Counted from the first letter of the stretch, positions 23,400-31,892 are shown. The stretch is 54,812 nucleotides of DNA from Dehalococcoidia bacterium (GCA_011191985.1 DUEU01000080.1:1-54812); one strand, 5' to 3'. Made by a program: numbers and translations. The notes: generated by a model from the letters alone, not told the origin.

Positions 23400-24794
23400 T
23401 TATTTTGCTTTAGCCGCCTTGGCAGCTTTGAGTACTTCGGCAAATGTCTCTACCCTGGTCCTCATCGCCTCAGCGCTATAATCGCGGATGTCGCTCGCTT
23501 CACACTCTAATACTAATACCGGAATTCCCAGCTCTTTCGTTATAAGTTCCTTAGCTTTAAGAGGTGCTATAGAAAAACCACGACACGACAACTGATAGTT
23601 TAAAATCGCGCCATCTAAATCCCATTCTTTACATATTTGCTTTAGTTGTGTGGCAAATCCTAAACCACAATAGCACACTCCCTTTCTTAAAAATGATTCG
23701 CCGGCACGCTCCCAAAAATCTTTATGCTTGCTCGGAGCACTTTCCGCTTCTGTAGTTGCATTGGCGTCTACGCGCACTACTAAACCTGATTCTTCTATCA
23801 TTTTTACAATACTTGGCTCGGTCGGAGACATAATTATTGATACCCCTGGTGCCCCCTTCGGGAGTATTCCTTCTCCTCTGCCTATTCTCTCCTTTAACTC
23901 TCCATACAACAAATCTATCATTCCACCTACATCGCCAAATATTGTTGTTGTAGAACTAAATCTTGTTAGCCGGAACATCGTGCCAATATCAACATAGCTT
24001 ATGGGTGCCGGATCAGCATTTTTTACCAGCTCAAGTACCTGATTACCACCCAAAAGAAGATTAATATACCGCCAATTGGCTTCTTGGGATATGTCCTCGG
24101 TCACTGTATAGCCCGTGACCTCTTCAAATTTCGCCAAGACGCCGTTGGTCTCCTGAGCAAGATATTTTACTCTTCTCTCACTGGTTTGTGGCCAATTCTC
24201 CCCCATCTCATCTACCACACTATCCAGATAGGCTACCGGGACGCCATATATCCTGCCAATCAGCTCATCCAGTTCAGGTGCCTGGTCACACAGGACACCA
24301 CTTGGGACGATAAGATCCGGGACTGGAATCACTCCTTTAGTAATTCCTCCTAACATGGTTTGTAGGAGGGAACAATTAGCCAAACCTCGTTGTAATAAGT
24401 CTCCTTCGGCTACTTCAAGGAGGGAGGGCAGCTTGCCGAAGATCATGCCCACCGTATGGACAAGTATTATCTCTGGAGCAGCAACAAATATATCCTCAGA
24501 GACCATTGCCATTGCGTTCGTTAAGGGAGTAAAAGCCGGAAAGCTAGAATAAATTATCTTCTTTCTTTCTTCCCTAGCGAGGGCGAGGTCGATAAGGCAT
24601 TTTACCCAAAGTCCTAACATTTTCCTCACGCCATTTAATTCTATATCAAAATATTGCCTAACCCTTTCCTCTCCCCTGTCTATATCCTCAGGCGTGAGCT
24701 CAAGTTTCTCAAATGCTTTTTCTATTCTCGGCCTTTCCTCCTCTATCTCCTCAGGCTCAAAACCACATAGCCTTAATAGCTCATCATAATACAT
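23400..24794 (-). CDS. 2-hydroxyacyl-CoA dehydratase A-like subunit (HgdA family)
   Basis: A 464-residue dehydratase component with the three Cys expected for a [4Fe-4S] cluster: LANCSLLQTM, GVLCDQAPEL and LSCRGFSIAP. The N-terminus is a helical lead (LLRLCGFEPEEIEEERPRIEKAF). The C-terminus is Ala/Lys-rich (KAAKAAKAK). With the activator and the B-like subunit it forms a complete set for radical dehydration of a 2-hydroxyacyl-CoA, or less likely for aromatic ring reduction. It is the first gene of the unit. The paralog at 28517-29911 has the same length and Cys pattern. Confidence 0.87.
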   Translation of the reverse strand: MYYDELLRLCGFEPEEIEEERPRIEKAFEKLELTPEDIDRGEERVRQYFDIELNGVRKMLGLWVKCLIDLALAREERKKIIYSSFPAFTPLTNAMAMVSEDIFVAAPEIILVHTVGMIFGKLPSLLEVAEGDLLQRGLANCSLLQTMLGGITKGVIPVPDLIVPSGVLCDQAPELDELIGRIYGVPVAYLDSVVDEMGENWPQTSERRVKYLAQETNGVLAKFEEVTGYTVTEDISQEANWRYINLLLGGNQVLELVKNADPAPISYVDIGTMFRLTRFSSTTTIFGDVGGMIDLLYGELKERIGRGEGILPKGAPGVSIIMSPTEPSIVKMIEESGLVVRVDANATTEAESAPSKHKDFWERAGESFLRKGVCYCGLGFATQLKQICKEWDLDGAILNYQLSCRGFSIAPLKAKELITKELGIPVLVLECEASDIRDYSAEAMRTRVETFAEVLKAAKAAKAK

Positions 24795-24986
24795 ATTGGG
24801 CCCCCTTTATAGATAGCTAAAATATACTCAACTTGGTATGTCCCGTCAAGGCTTCTCACGTTTAGTAAGGTTCCAAATCGGTTGAAGAGGGTTAGAATAA
24901 CAGAAAGGGGGGTGCCTATTATATACGATAGTCATAAAGGCATTAACCGACAAATTATTATCTAATCGAACTTACCTTTCCTTTCG

Positions 24987-25017
24987 TATCTGATTTGACA
25001 TCCATTGACTTTAAATT
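24987..25017 (+). repeat. Imperfect copy of the 3479-3509 att-region sequence
   Basis: TATCTGATTTGACA is identical at 24987-25000 and 3479-3492. After it, TCCATTGACTTTAAATT resembles CTCCATGACTTTTAATC. Both are preceded by a CTTTCC-rich stretch. The two copies flank the 21.5 kb containing most of the catabolic genes. Confidence 0.5.
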
Positions 25018-25030
25018 AAATCCTGTGAAA

Positions 25031-25055
25031 AGACGCCCTAAGAAGTGGGGCGTCT
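25031..25055 (-). terminator. Terminator hairpin
   Basis: AGACGCCC pairs with GGGCGTCT over eight bases around a 9-base loop. On the minus strand it is followed by TTTTC, so it can stop transcription from the DUF4382 lipoprotein gene if the first hairpin is passed. Confidence 0.6.
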
Positions 25056-25165
25056 ATTTAGTTATTTACCGTGTTATACACTTTTATCTTACGTTTAAAA
25101 TTGTGACTATTTATTACTAGTCTGATGCTCTTCTCTTGAGTTATAAGCAATGTCATAGAAACAAC

Positions 25166-25191
25166 GAGGGAGTCCATGCGGGGACTCCCTC
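25166..25191 (-). terminator. Terminator hairpin after DUF4382 gene
   Basis: GAGGGAGTCC and GGACTCCCTC form a perfect 10-bp stem with a 6-base loop, about 25 bases past the stop of the DUF4382 lipoprotein gene. On the minus strand GTTGTTTCT follows. It is a convincing factor-independent terminator. Confidence 0.75.
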
Positions 25192-25216
25192 TCTTAGTAA
25201 GCTAGCTTCCGGTTGA

Positions 25217-26614
25217 CTACTCGAGCGGCTCAGACTCGTTATCGGTATCGTCGAAAGTAATCAGGTCAGTCTCAAAAAGGAAGCTCGCTGGCATCCAGTC
25301 GGTGACTTTAAAAGTTTCCGGATTGTAGTAATCGGATGGCACCAGCCAGATCTTGGCACCATGAGCATGAGCATAGTTGTCCGGTTCCCCATCATACGCG
25401 TAGTCCTCAATGTTGCCATCGGGCGGCCAGGGCAAATCAACACCACTCGCTTCTAGATCCTCGCGCAGATTGATTGAGCCTTCTAACTCTAAGTAGCCAT
25501 CACTAGCGAGCCCGCTGGCAATTAACGCTCCTGGATAGTTGCCACCCCAGGTTGTGTACCTATCTTGAGGGTCGTCTTCATAGAAATCAGCATAGTAGAT
25601 CAGGCTCCAGTTACCATCCCCATCCGGATCCAGGAGGTCAAGGTTGAATCCCTGGAAGTCGTAACAGAACACCTCACCTTCAGTACTATAGTGTAGCACA
25701 CCGTAGACATCTTGCTCGTCCTCGTTACCGTATACTTCATCACCGTCTTCGTCAATGATTGCCCAATCACTATCAGGATCTTTGTTCTCTAGAATCAGTT
25801 CAGCATCAGTGTCGCACTCACCGTCTCCCATAGTGACTGTCAGCTTGACCACCGGCTTGACGATAACCTTGGGGTCTTCAGATTGAGTGGCCCCGGTGAA
25901 AACGACCGACTTCTGAAGATCAAAATCAAGTTCGATATCAGTTTTTGCTCCTTCACCTTCTCCGTCATCAGCGGCGGGAAGTACCTCGAAGGGACGGACA
26001 AATTTCAGTGTTTCACTGGGGAGTTTAGCTGGGACTCTTTTTGTGGTTTCAGGATCCGCCGGGTCCGGGAAATAGGAGACCCAGGCTCCAGTTTCTTCAC
26101 CCTCTATTTCTTCTTCGCTCTCCATATAAACGCGAATCTGCGTGTATTTACCCGCCGGTACCTGACCTTGGGCCAGTGTAACATAGCCCATTGTTTCACT
26201 TAAAATTATCTGATAACTATCATCAAAGGTTTGACCGTCAGGAGCAGCGAGCGGTACCTCTATCCACTGTCCACCGCCTTCAGTTCCGTCAGCAGCTTTG
26301 TGAACCTCAACTCCAGAAAAGTGGACCGTGACATTTTCCACTACATAGCTTGGCGCATCGGTCACCAGTATAGTGAGAGTGCCGGTGGCTGATTCCGCAC
26401 GTGGCGACTTCACGGGTGTAGCCGGTGTCGGGTCAGTGCTTGGTGTCTCTTGGTCAGGTGCCGGTGTGGAATCTGGGGACTCTTGACCAGGCGCTGGTGC
26501 GGTAATAGTAGGTGCTGTCTGGTCAGGTGTTTGCGCAGACTCTGATGTAGCACAGCCGGCCAGCAGCATGATCGTAATCGACAACACGGTCATTACTATA
26601 AAGACTTTTTTCAT
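25217..26614 (-). CDS. DUF4382-containing lipoprotein
   Basis: A 465-residue exported lipoprotein. The chosen ATG (26614) has an AAAGGAGGA site and gives a lipobox signal peptide, MKKVFIVMTVLSITIMLLAGC; the track start 26 codons upstream lacks both. A Thr/Pro/Asp/Glu linker (residues about 22-75) is followed by a DUF4382 domain with GTLTILVTDAP and VENVTVHFSGVEVHKA. A long acidic C-terminal part of Asp-rich, beta-type sequence follows, with no family I recognise. It is divergent from a sigma factor gene whose operon also encodes a DUF4382 protein, and both carry the same promoter. A cell-surface sensor or target of that regulon is likely. Confidence 0.82.
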   Translation of the reverse strand: MKKVFIVMTVLSITIMLLAGCATSESAQTPDQTAPTITAPAPGQESPDSTPAPDQETPSTDPTPATPVKSPRAESATGTLTILVTDAPSYVVENVTVHFSGVEVHKAADGTEGGGQWIEVPLAAPDGQTFDDSYQIILSETMGYVTLAQGQVPAGKYTQIRVYMESEEEIEGEETGAWVSYFPDPADPETTKRVPAKLPSETLKFVRPFEVLPAADDGEGEGAKTDIELDFDLQKSVVFTGATQSEDPKVIVKPVVKLTVTMGDGECDTDAELILENKDPDSDWAIIDEDGDEVYGNEDEQDVYGVLHYSTEGEVFCYDFQGFNLDLLDPDGDGNWSLIYYADFYEDDPQDRYTTWGGNYPGALIASGLASDGYLELEGSINLREDLEASGVDLPWPPDGNIEDYAYDGEPDNYAHAHGAKIWLVPSDYYNPETFKVTDWMPASFLFETDLITFDDTDNESEPLE

Positions 26615-26721
26615 TGTAATTCCTCCTTTGCTGATATAAATGGTTTGATAGCATTTATGTATGCTTGCTTGGTTTTCCATACCTCCTTCCAAAGATACAA
26701 CAGGTTTTGTGCCCTTTACCC

Positions 26722-26751
26722 TATATAACGGAATCGCCGCACATGTGTCAG
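26722..26751 (-). promoter_or_regulatory. Promoter of DUF4382 lipoprotein gene
   Basis: On the minus strand CTGACA (26751-26746) is followed after 17 bases by TTATAT (26728-26723), about 110 bases before the gene. The 12 bases TTCCGTTATATA are identical to those in the divergent promoter. Confidence 0.6.
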
Positions 26752-26811
26752 GCCAGTAACTCGCATTACTTTAGTACCAGAGACAGTATGCAAGAGGCTG
26801 CGCCTATTTCA

Positions 26812-26841
26812 CTGACATTCATCTTCATTTTCCGTTATATA
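26812..26841 (+). promoter_or_regulatory. Promoter of sigma factor operon
   Basis: CTGACA (26812-26817), a 17-base spacer and TTATAT (26835-26840), about 90 bases before the sigma gene. The element matches the divergent promoter in both hexamers, in spacing, and in the TTCCG directly before the -10 element, pointing to one shared regulator or sigma factor. Confidence 0.6.
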
Positions 26842-26928
26842 AGATAGAAAGAGGAGACAGGGGGGACTGCGCTTTAGCGCTTTATCGTAGTATACTTATG
26901 TGAAAGAATTTAGGGTAGATTACGGGAT

Positions 26929-27474
26929 ATGAGCGCTGAAGTGAAGAAGAAGACAGATGAGCAAAGAGAGAAAGAGAGCAGACTAGCCAGTCTTTATGAT
27001 GAATACTTTGACAGGATTGCGCGATACATCTACGCACGTCTCGGCAATAGAAATGAAGCTGAAGACTTGGCCGGGGACGTATTTCTTAAAGCTCTTGAAT
27101 CGCTTAAATCATATAAAGAACGTGGCGTCCCGATGCAGGCCTGGCTATTTCGGATTGCCCACAATGTGTTGGTTGACCGTTTGCGGAAAAGGGGGAAAAC
27201 GGCTACCGTTCCTATTGATAGCGTAACGATAGTAGCCGGGGAGGATCCGGCAGCAATAACCGCGAAGAATATTGAGATGGAAAGGGTAAATGAGGCCATG
27301 CAGAAACTCACACCGGAGCAGAGAGAGGTGGTGCGACTACGTTTCTTTGGGGGCCTGAGCTCTAAAGAGGTAGGGGCTATTCTACGGAAGAGTGATGGGG
27401 CAGTGCGTGAGATGCAGAGTGCTTCTTTAAAGAAATTACGTGGCCTATTGAAAGGCGGAGGGCCAGACTTTTAA
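26929..27474 (+). CDS. ECF-type RNA polymerase sigma factor
   Basis: A 181-residue sigma-70-family factor of group IV. Region 2 has LYDEYFDRIARYIYARLGNRNEAEDLAGDVFLKAL and PMQAWLFRIAHNVLVDRLRK. Region 4 has LTPEQREVVRLRFFGGLSSKEVGAIL for -35 recognition. A charged 20-residue N-terminus precedes region 2. The gene is followed after 14 bases by a membrane DUF4382 protein, the place normally held by an anti-sigma factor. The divergent DUF4382 lipoprotein shares its promoter type, so the sigma factor probably controls its own operon and the lipoprotein. Confidence 0.9.
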   Translation: MSAEVKKKTDEQREKESRLASLYDEYFDRIARYIYARLGNRNEAEDLAGDVFLKALESLKSYKERGVPMQAWLFRIAHNVLVDRLRKRGKTATVPIDSVTIVAGEDPAAITAKNIEMERVNEAMQKLTPEQREVVRLRFFGGLSSKEVGAILRKSDGAVREMQSASLKKLRGLLKGGGPDF

Positions 27475-27488
27475 AGTCGGATATCGGA

Positions 27489-28400
27489 ATGAAGGATAAC
27501 CTGGACAAAATACTCGACGAATGTATCGACCGCATAAACCGCGGGGAAAGTATTAATGCCTGTCTCGCTGACTACCCTGATTATAGAGAGGAAATACACC
27601 CTCTACTTTCGGCTATGATTGAAACGAAGACTGCCTGCTCCTTTGCACCTTCAACCCAGGCTAAGAGCGTCCATAAGCAACGGTTCAATGTAGCTCTGGT
27701 ATCATCAAGGGAAAAACGTGAGAGAAAGAGTCCGTGGTTTAGCTGGATATTAAGTCGGTCAAAGTTATGGGCTCCGGTTGCTGCCGCTGTCGTCATTGCC
27801 CTGATGGTGGGTTACTTTGGATTGAGACCGTCGCCCACGCCGCCGGTGATGGTTGCCCATCCCAGTCCTGAAGGCAATTTTGCCTTCCTTATAAGCGATG
27901 AGGTCAATAGCATCAGTGACTTTGAGGAGTTGAATATCTCAATATCTAGGGTGGGGATACATCTCACTGGTGAAGGCGAAAAGATAATTGAGTTTGAGCC
28001 AGGGACACAGTCGGTAGACCTGACCGAGTTGCAGGGTAGCCGGGCGCAAGAAATTTGGAGAGGGGATATCCCCGGTGGAGAATATAGCAAGGTGTTTCTG
28101 GAGGTATCGGAGGTTAGCGGCATCCTGGTAGGAAGTGGAAACGAAATAGAAATTAAACTGCCCAGCGGTAAATTACAGATTTCAAAGCCTTTTAAAGTTG
28201 AGAGCGATAAGTTGACTAATTTTGTTTATGACCTGACTGTGGTCAAAGCAGGTAACAGTGGACAGTATATTTTAAAACCACAGGTTAGCCAGAGTGGTGC
28301 TGATCAAGATTTCACTAAGGTTGAACTCAAAGGGCAAACAGAAAATGACGAGAAGTCAAAATGGAACGGTAATGGCAAGAAGTCATCAGGTAATCAGTAA
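27489..28400 (+). CDS. Membrane DUF4382 protein, possible anti-sigma factor
   Basis: A 303-residue protein. The cytoplasmic N-terminus (1-95) contains LDKILDECIDRINRGESINACLADYPDY, a short helical pattern common before the membrane helix in Chloroflexota proteins encoded next to sigma factors. One helix (about 97-112, LWAPVAAAVVIALMVGYFG) follows. The extracytoplasmic DUF4382 domain has GNFAFLISDEVNSI, LNISISRVGIHL and GGEYSKVFLEVSEV. The tail is Lys/Asn/Gly-rich. Position, topology and spacing support an anti-sigma or sensor role, but no recognised anti-sigma zinc motif is visible. Confidence 0.78.
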   Translation: MKDNLDKILDECIDRINRGESINACLADYPDYREEIHPLLSAMIETKTACSFAPSTQAKSVHKQRFNVALVSSREKRERKSPWFSWILSRSKLWAPVAAAVVIALMVGYFGLRPSPTPPVMVAHPSPEGNFAFLISDEVNSISDFEELNISISRVGIHLTGEGEKIIEFEPGTQSVDLTELQGSRAQEIWRGDIPGGEYSKVFLEVSEVSGILVGSGNEIEIKLPSGKLQISKPFKVESDKLTNFVYDLTVVKAGNSGQYILKPQVSQSGADQDFTKVELKGQTENDEKSKWNGNGKKSSGNQ

Positions 28401-28516
28401 CTACGTTCAAATCTACCAAGCTATTGACTGTGGCATCTTCTAGGTTCGAATTATTGACTCTTCGTGTCAGATAAAAGGAAATTCGTTAAATCATAAAAAG
28501 GTCCTCACGTGATTTA

Positions 28517-29911
28517 CTACTTGTTTTGCCGGCTTCCTGTTAACATTGCCCTGAATACTTCCAGGCTTTTCTGGTACTGCTGGTGGTTACAAACACGGGG
28601 GTCGAAATCGTCCCTTTCCACCAATAAAACCGGTATGCCCAGTTCCTTTGTTATAGCATCCTTAATCATTAGAGCGTCGGCGGTGACAGTTCGACACCCA
28701 ATGTGAAATCGATCCATCACGCCGTCTACCTTTAACTTCTTACAGCCTTCGGTAATACTGGTAACCCTTCTAGCCAGGCTATTGTGTATTGAAGTCTGTA
28801 CCCCATCCACGGACAGTTTCTCATAAGAGTCTTTAAGGTCTCCAACATCGGATATGGGGAAAGACATATCGGTAGACACTAAAGCCATACCCATTTCCCC
28901 CACCATATAGTCCAGGCTCGGGTCGGTATAGTGTGAGGGAAGAATGGCCACTATCCTCGGGGCTCCCTTCTCGACAACGCCTACTCCGTTGTTGACCCTT
29001 TCCTGCAGTTCCTCGTACAGTGTGTTTATCGCATCCAGCGCCTCGGGCAGCCTGTCCTTGCCCATCGGCAGGAAAAGTAACTGTGTCCACAGGCTCTGGT
29101 GGTTGGCGCTTATTACTAATGGATCGCTGCCGCTGACTAAGTTCTGCACAGCGTCAATAGCTTTACCCAGCTGCCTTCTGGCTTCGTTTGCCTCCCGTAC
29201 CATATCATCGGTTATCTCGAAACCCACTATTTCTTCTATCCTTCGGGTAAGCCGCCGCGAGCTTTTCAGCAGTAAATCGGCAATACGCTTTGTCGCCTCG
29301 GGATACTCCCGGATGTCTCTATCCTGGCAGGTATCATAACAAAACGGGGGTATGCCATAGAGTTCATGCAGCAAATCAATTGTCTTCGGAGCTGTTTCAC
29401 ACAGGACCCCTGAATTAACCAGCAGGTCCGGCTTGGGAATCACATCCAGGGCAATCAGCCCCACAGTGGTCTTAACATTACCGCAATGAGCCACCGCACC
29501 GGCTTTTAACCACCTCTTCTCAGCTGCCTCCAGTATGGGCACAATTTTCTCGAATATAGAACCCAGTACTGTATGATGAAGTGAGTTGAGGCTGCCTACA
29601 TACACTTCTTTAGATTTGGATAATACGGCATAAGCAATGGTATCAAAAAAGCCGGTTGCCATAAACGAGTAGATGAACTTTGTTTTACCTTCCTCTTTTG
29701 CCAGCGTCCAGTTGACCAGCTCCTGTATGCACAGCCGCAAGATTTTTCGCACACCCTTCAGTTCCACACCATAATACTTGTTGAGCCGCTGCTTGGCACG
29801 CTCAATATCCTGGGCGGTTATCCCTAACTTATTAAATGCCTTCTTTACTCTGGGTAACTCCGATTCTATCTCCTGTGCTTCGTAACCACACAACCTTAGT
29901 AGTTCCATCAT
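28517..29911 (-). CDS. 2-hydroxyacyl-CoA dehydratase A-like subunit, second copy
   Basis: A 464-residue paralog of the protein at 23400-24794 with the same layout. The three expected cluster Cys are in VAHCGNVKTTV, GVLCETAPK and HIGCRTVTADA. An SMMEL start is visible in the track as MMELLRLCGYEAQEIE. It overlaps its partner gene upstream by four bases (ATGA), so translation is coupled. No activator gene accompanies this pair, so it probably shares the HgdC homolog at 22607. The substrate may differ from that of the first pair. Confidence 0.87.
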   Translation of the reverse strand: MMELLRLCGYEAQEIESELPRVKKAFNKLGITAQDIERAKQRLNKYYGVELKGVRKILRLCIQELVNWTLAKEEGKTKFIYSFMATGFFDTIAYAVLSKSKEVYVGSLNSLHHTVLGSIFEKIVPILEAAEKRWLKAGAVAHCGNVKTTVGLIALDVIPKPDLLVNSGVLCETAPKTIDLLHELYGIPPFCYDTCQDRDIREYPEATKRIADLLLKSSRRLTRRIEEIVGFEITDDMVREANEARRQLGKAIDAVQNLVSGSDPLVISANHQSLWTQLLFLPMGKDRLPEALDAINTLYEELQERVNNGVGVVEKGAPRIVAILPSHYTDPSLDYMVGEMGMALVSTDMSFPISDVGDLKDSYEKLSVDGVQTSIHNSLARRVTSITEGCKKLKVDGVMDRFHIGCRTVTADALMIKDAITKELGIPVLLVERDDFDPRVCNHQQYQKSLEVFRAMLTGSRQNK

Positions 29912-31062
29912 TGTGCTACGCCCCCTTTCACAATCTCGATAAAGGCGTCTATTCGGGTTTTAAGTGGCCCCGTGTCCGCCGTGCCGTAACTCGATTCCAA
30001 GATGAGCATCGGTATATCCCTTTCCCCCATCTTCTGGGCAAAAAAGTACGATTCAGAGTCGTAGGTCTCGCAGTTCAGCAGTTCGTACCATATTATGCCA
30101 GATACATTGAAGTCCTTGGCCAGTTTCAGCGCAAAATCAAATCTCGTTTTAGTCGCGTCTCTCATGAAGGCACAGGGCAGTCTATCCGCCAAATATCCCC
30201 TGGCCAGGGATTGAAATAGGTCGCCTTTATTTTCGATGTCCTGCCAGTAATACCTGACACCTTCGCACAGCTCTTCAATAACAATCTCGCCGCCAGCCGC
30301 CTCGACCAATTCCAGGACCTTATAGTCACCATAACCCATATTTGGCCCGAGCAGCAGCAGCCTTGGAGCATCCCCCTTGCTGACCGGTGGTTTCTCCCTT
30401 AGCTCCTGATAGACAGAATCCAGGAAATCTACCATAAAGACCGGGTCGGCATAAAAAGAGGCATGGTTCAGCTTGACGAAGTCCAGAGCACTGAATAGTG
30501 AATCAGGAGCACGGCGCAGCAGACTTATCTTCCTCAGGAGCCCTCTCATCCTGTTGTAAAGTTCGATCGCCTCGCTGATTTTCCCATCTGTAATTGCGTT
30601 TCCGGTAAATGCCTGCAGTTTGTCCTTCAACACGCCGAGCCTATCAGCATAATATTCCAGCTCAAAGTCACCATTATATTTATGGGGAATACCCAGCTTA
30701 AACATCTCTATATCATCATTGTATTCCCATATCTCGCTTACTTTCCTCAGGTGCTGGCAGGTGATCGGGGCTACCAGCATGTCTATCATGGTGTAGTAGG
30801 GGTCCTTCTTTAATAGCCTCTCGCCAATCTGAGCTCGGGCGAAGGGGCAAATGACGTGTGGTACCACTGATAGCGCGGCTTCGGCCATTTCGGAACTACC
30901 ACCACAGGCCAGGCATATTGGCGCCGCTCCGGAAGCCCAGATTATTTCCTCCGGCACATAGTTTCCTGGAAAGTAGCCTATTACCTTGACACCCTGCCTC
31001 TTGGCTTCTTTCAGTTGTGCTGGTCTATCTCTGAGATGAGCAATTAAACGTTCTTCCTGCAT
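29908..31062 (-). CDS. 2-hydroxyacyl-CoA dehydratase B-like subunit, second copy
   Basis: A 384-residue protein with VIGYFPGNYVPEEIIWASGAAPICLACGG and a C-terminal YGTADTGPLKTRIDAFIE. Unlike the copy at 21457, all three probable [4Fe-4S] ligands are present: VICPFARAQIG, PITCQHLRK and LLNCETYDS. It is followed directly by its A-like partner. A small Cys-containing reading frame on the same strand lies about 75 bases upstream and may be part of the operon. This pair seems to be the more standard of the two dehydratases. Confidence 0.88.
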   Translation of the reverse strand: MQEERLIAHLRDRPAQLKEAKRQGVKVIGYFPGNYVPEEIIWASGAAPICLACGGSSEMAEAALSVVPHVICPFARAQIGERLLKKDPYYTMIDMLVAPITCQHLRKVSEIWEYNDDIEMFKLGIPHKYNGDFELEYYADRLGVLKDKLQAFTGNAITDGKISEAIELYNRMRGLLRKISLLRRAPDSLFSALDFVKLNHASFYADPVFMVDFLDSVYQELREKPPVSKGDAPRLLLLGPNMGYGDYKVLELVEAAGGEIVIEELCEGVRYYWQDIENKGDLFQSLARGYLADRLPCAFMRDATKTRFDFALKLAKDFNVSGIIWYELLNCETYDSESYFFAQKMGERDIPMLILESSYGTADTGPLKTRIDAFIEIVKGGVAQ

Positions 31063-31136
31063 AACGTGACTCCCCCCTTTCTATTCTTCAATGGTATCTT
31101 CAAAGTCATTCGGCGGCCGAACATGATCTTTTATGG

Positions 31137-31310
31137 TTATTGCCCTTCTACTTTGTGTCCAAAGTACTTATTGCACTGCTTACAGATAGCCTATTCCAGC
31201 AGTACCTGTACCTTTTCATTGCCAACACACTTCGGCAGAACGTGGCCGATGTCAAACTGGGTATCAGCTTTTTCTTTCAGCCACCAGATGCATCGGTCAG
31301 GAGTAGACAT
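31137..31310 (-). CDS. Possible small Cys protein with in-frame TAG
   Basis: From ATG 31310 the frame gives 39 residues starting MSTPDRCIWWLKEKADTQFD and ending KVQVLLE, then TAG (31193-31191). The same frame continues with AICKQCNKYFGHKVEGQ and a TAA. The part after TAG has a clean CxxC pair and a protein-like composition, so the TAG looks like an interruption inside one small gene. The options are CAG to TAG mutation, readthrough, or chance. It is co-directional with the dehydratase pair and ends about 75 bases before it. The ribosome site (AAGAAG) is weak. The family is not recognised. Confidence 0.35.
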
Positions 31311-31667
31311 ATCAACACTTCTTGGTCACGAGCAGTATTCCGGCCCCGTTGACCACACATTGACTACTATAGCGTTCTTTCTACTTTTATTCAAGACGTT
31401 GCTTAGACGATGACTGAACAAACTGACGTAAGGTTAGCAGACTCTCTCCAGAAATATCGGCCGCCCGATTGGAAAGCTGTGTGAACCTGAGCCGCGGGTA
31501 GTATGGCATTAATGGCCTGAAAGGCAAGTCCTAATCGGCTCGCCTCATAGAATCTTGGTAGCGTGGGTAAGATTCGAAAGGGACGAGGGGACTAGTAATG
31601 CCCTTGATCGCTAACTGAAATCCAACTGCTGCCATGTTTTTAGCTCATAAGCATACCACAAATGGAA
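31311..31667. other. Gene-free stretch
   Basis: No convincing reading frame. The segment near 31490-31580 has several short complementary runs (such as GGCATTAATGGCC and GGCCTGAAAGGC), but I could not fold it into a named RNA. Confidence 0.3.
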
Positions 31668-31892
31668 TTAAAAGCTACCTAACACTATCTCCGGCTTTCT
31701 GGAGTATAGGTCTTCCTTCCCTAGTGAGTTTACTTCGGTAGAGTGGCTTGAGATAATGTGCTCATTCATTTTAATTAATCCCAAGTGCCGGTCATAGTTG
31801 CTAATTTCAAAACCGCATAAAGAACAACGAAAAACGAAGGTCGCTGGTATTATCCTTAGTCTAACCACATCTTTGAATTCCTTGATGCTCAT
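31668..31892 (-). CDS. Small zinc-finger-like hypothetical protein
   Basis: A 74-residue protein with one C2H2-type pattern, FRCSLCGFEISNYDRHLGLI followed by a further His pair in NEHIISSH. The Cys pair and His pair are spaced as in a zinc-binding finger. No family or partner is recognised. An AGGAG site near the ATG supports expression. It is isolated in a gene-poor region. Single-finger proteins of this size in bacteria are often DNA- or protein-binding, but nothing further can be claimed. Confidence 0.5.
   Translation of the reverse strand: MSIKEFKDVVRLRIIPATFVFRCSLCGFEISNYDRHLGLIKMNEHIISSHSTEVNSLGKEDLYSRKPEIVLGSF

Larger units (their letters stand above)
24795..25216. other. Gene-free stretch with terminators and an att-like repeat
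   Basis: This gap separates two minus-strand transcription units. It holds the dehydratase operon's likely promoter near 24800-24900, the repeat at 24987-25017 that resembles 3479-3509, and two terminator hairpins listed separately. No coding sequence is evident. Confidence 0.5.

Noticed and set aside
31066-31413. 115-residue plus-strand ORF
   Set aside because: It is antisense to the small Cys frame, with low-complexity hydrophobic composition and no ribosome site.
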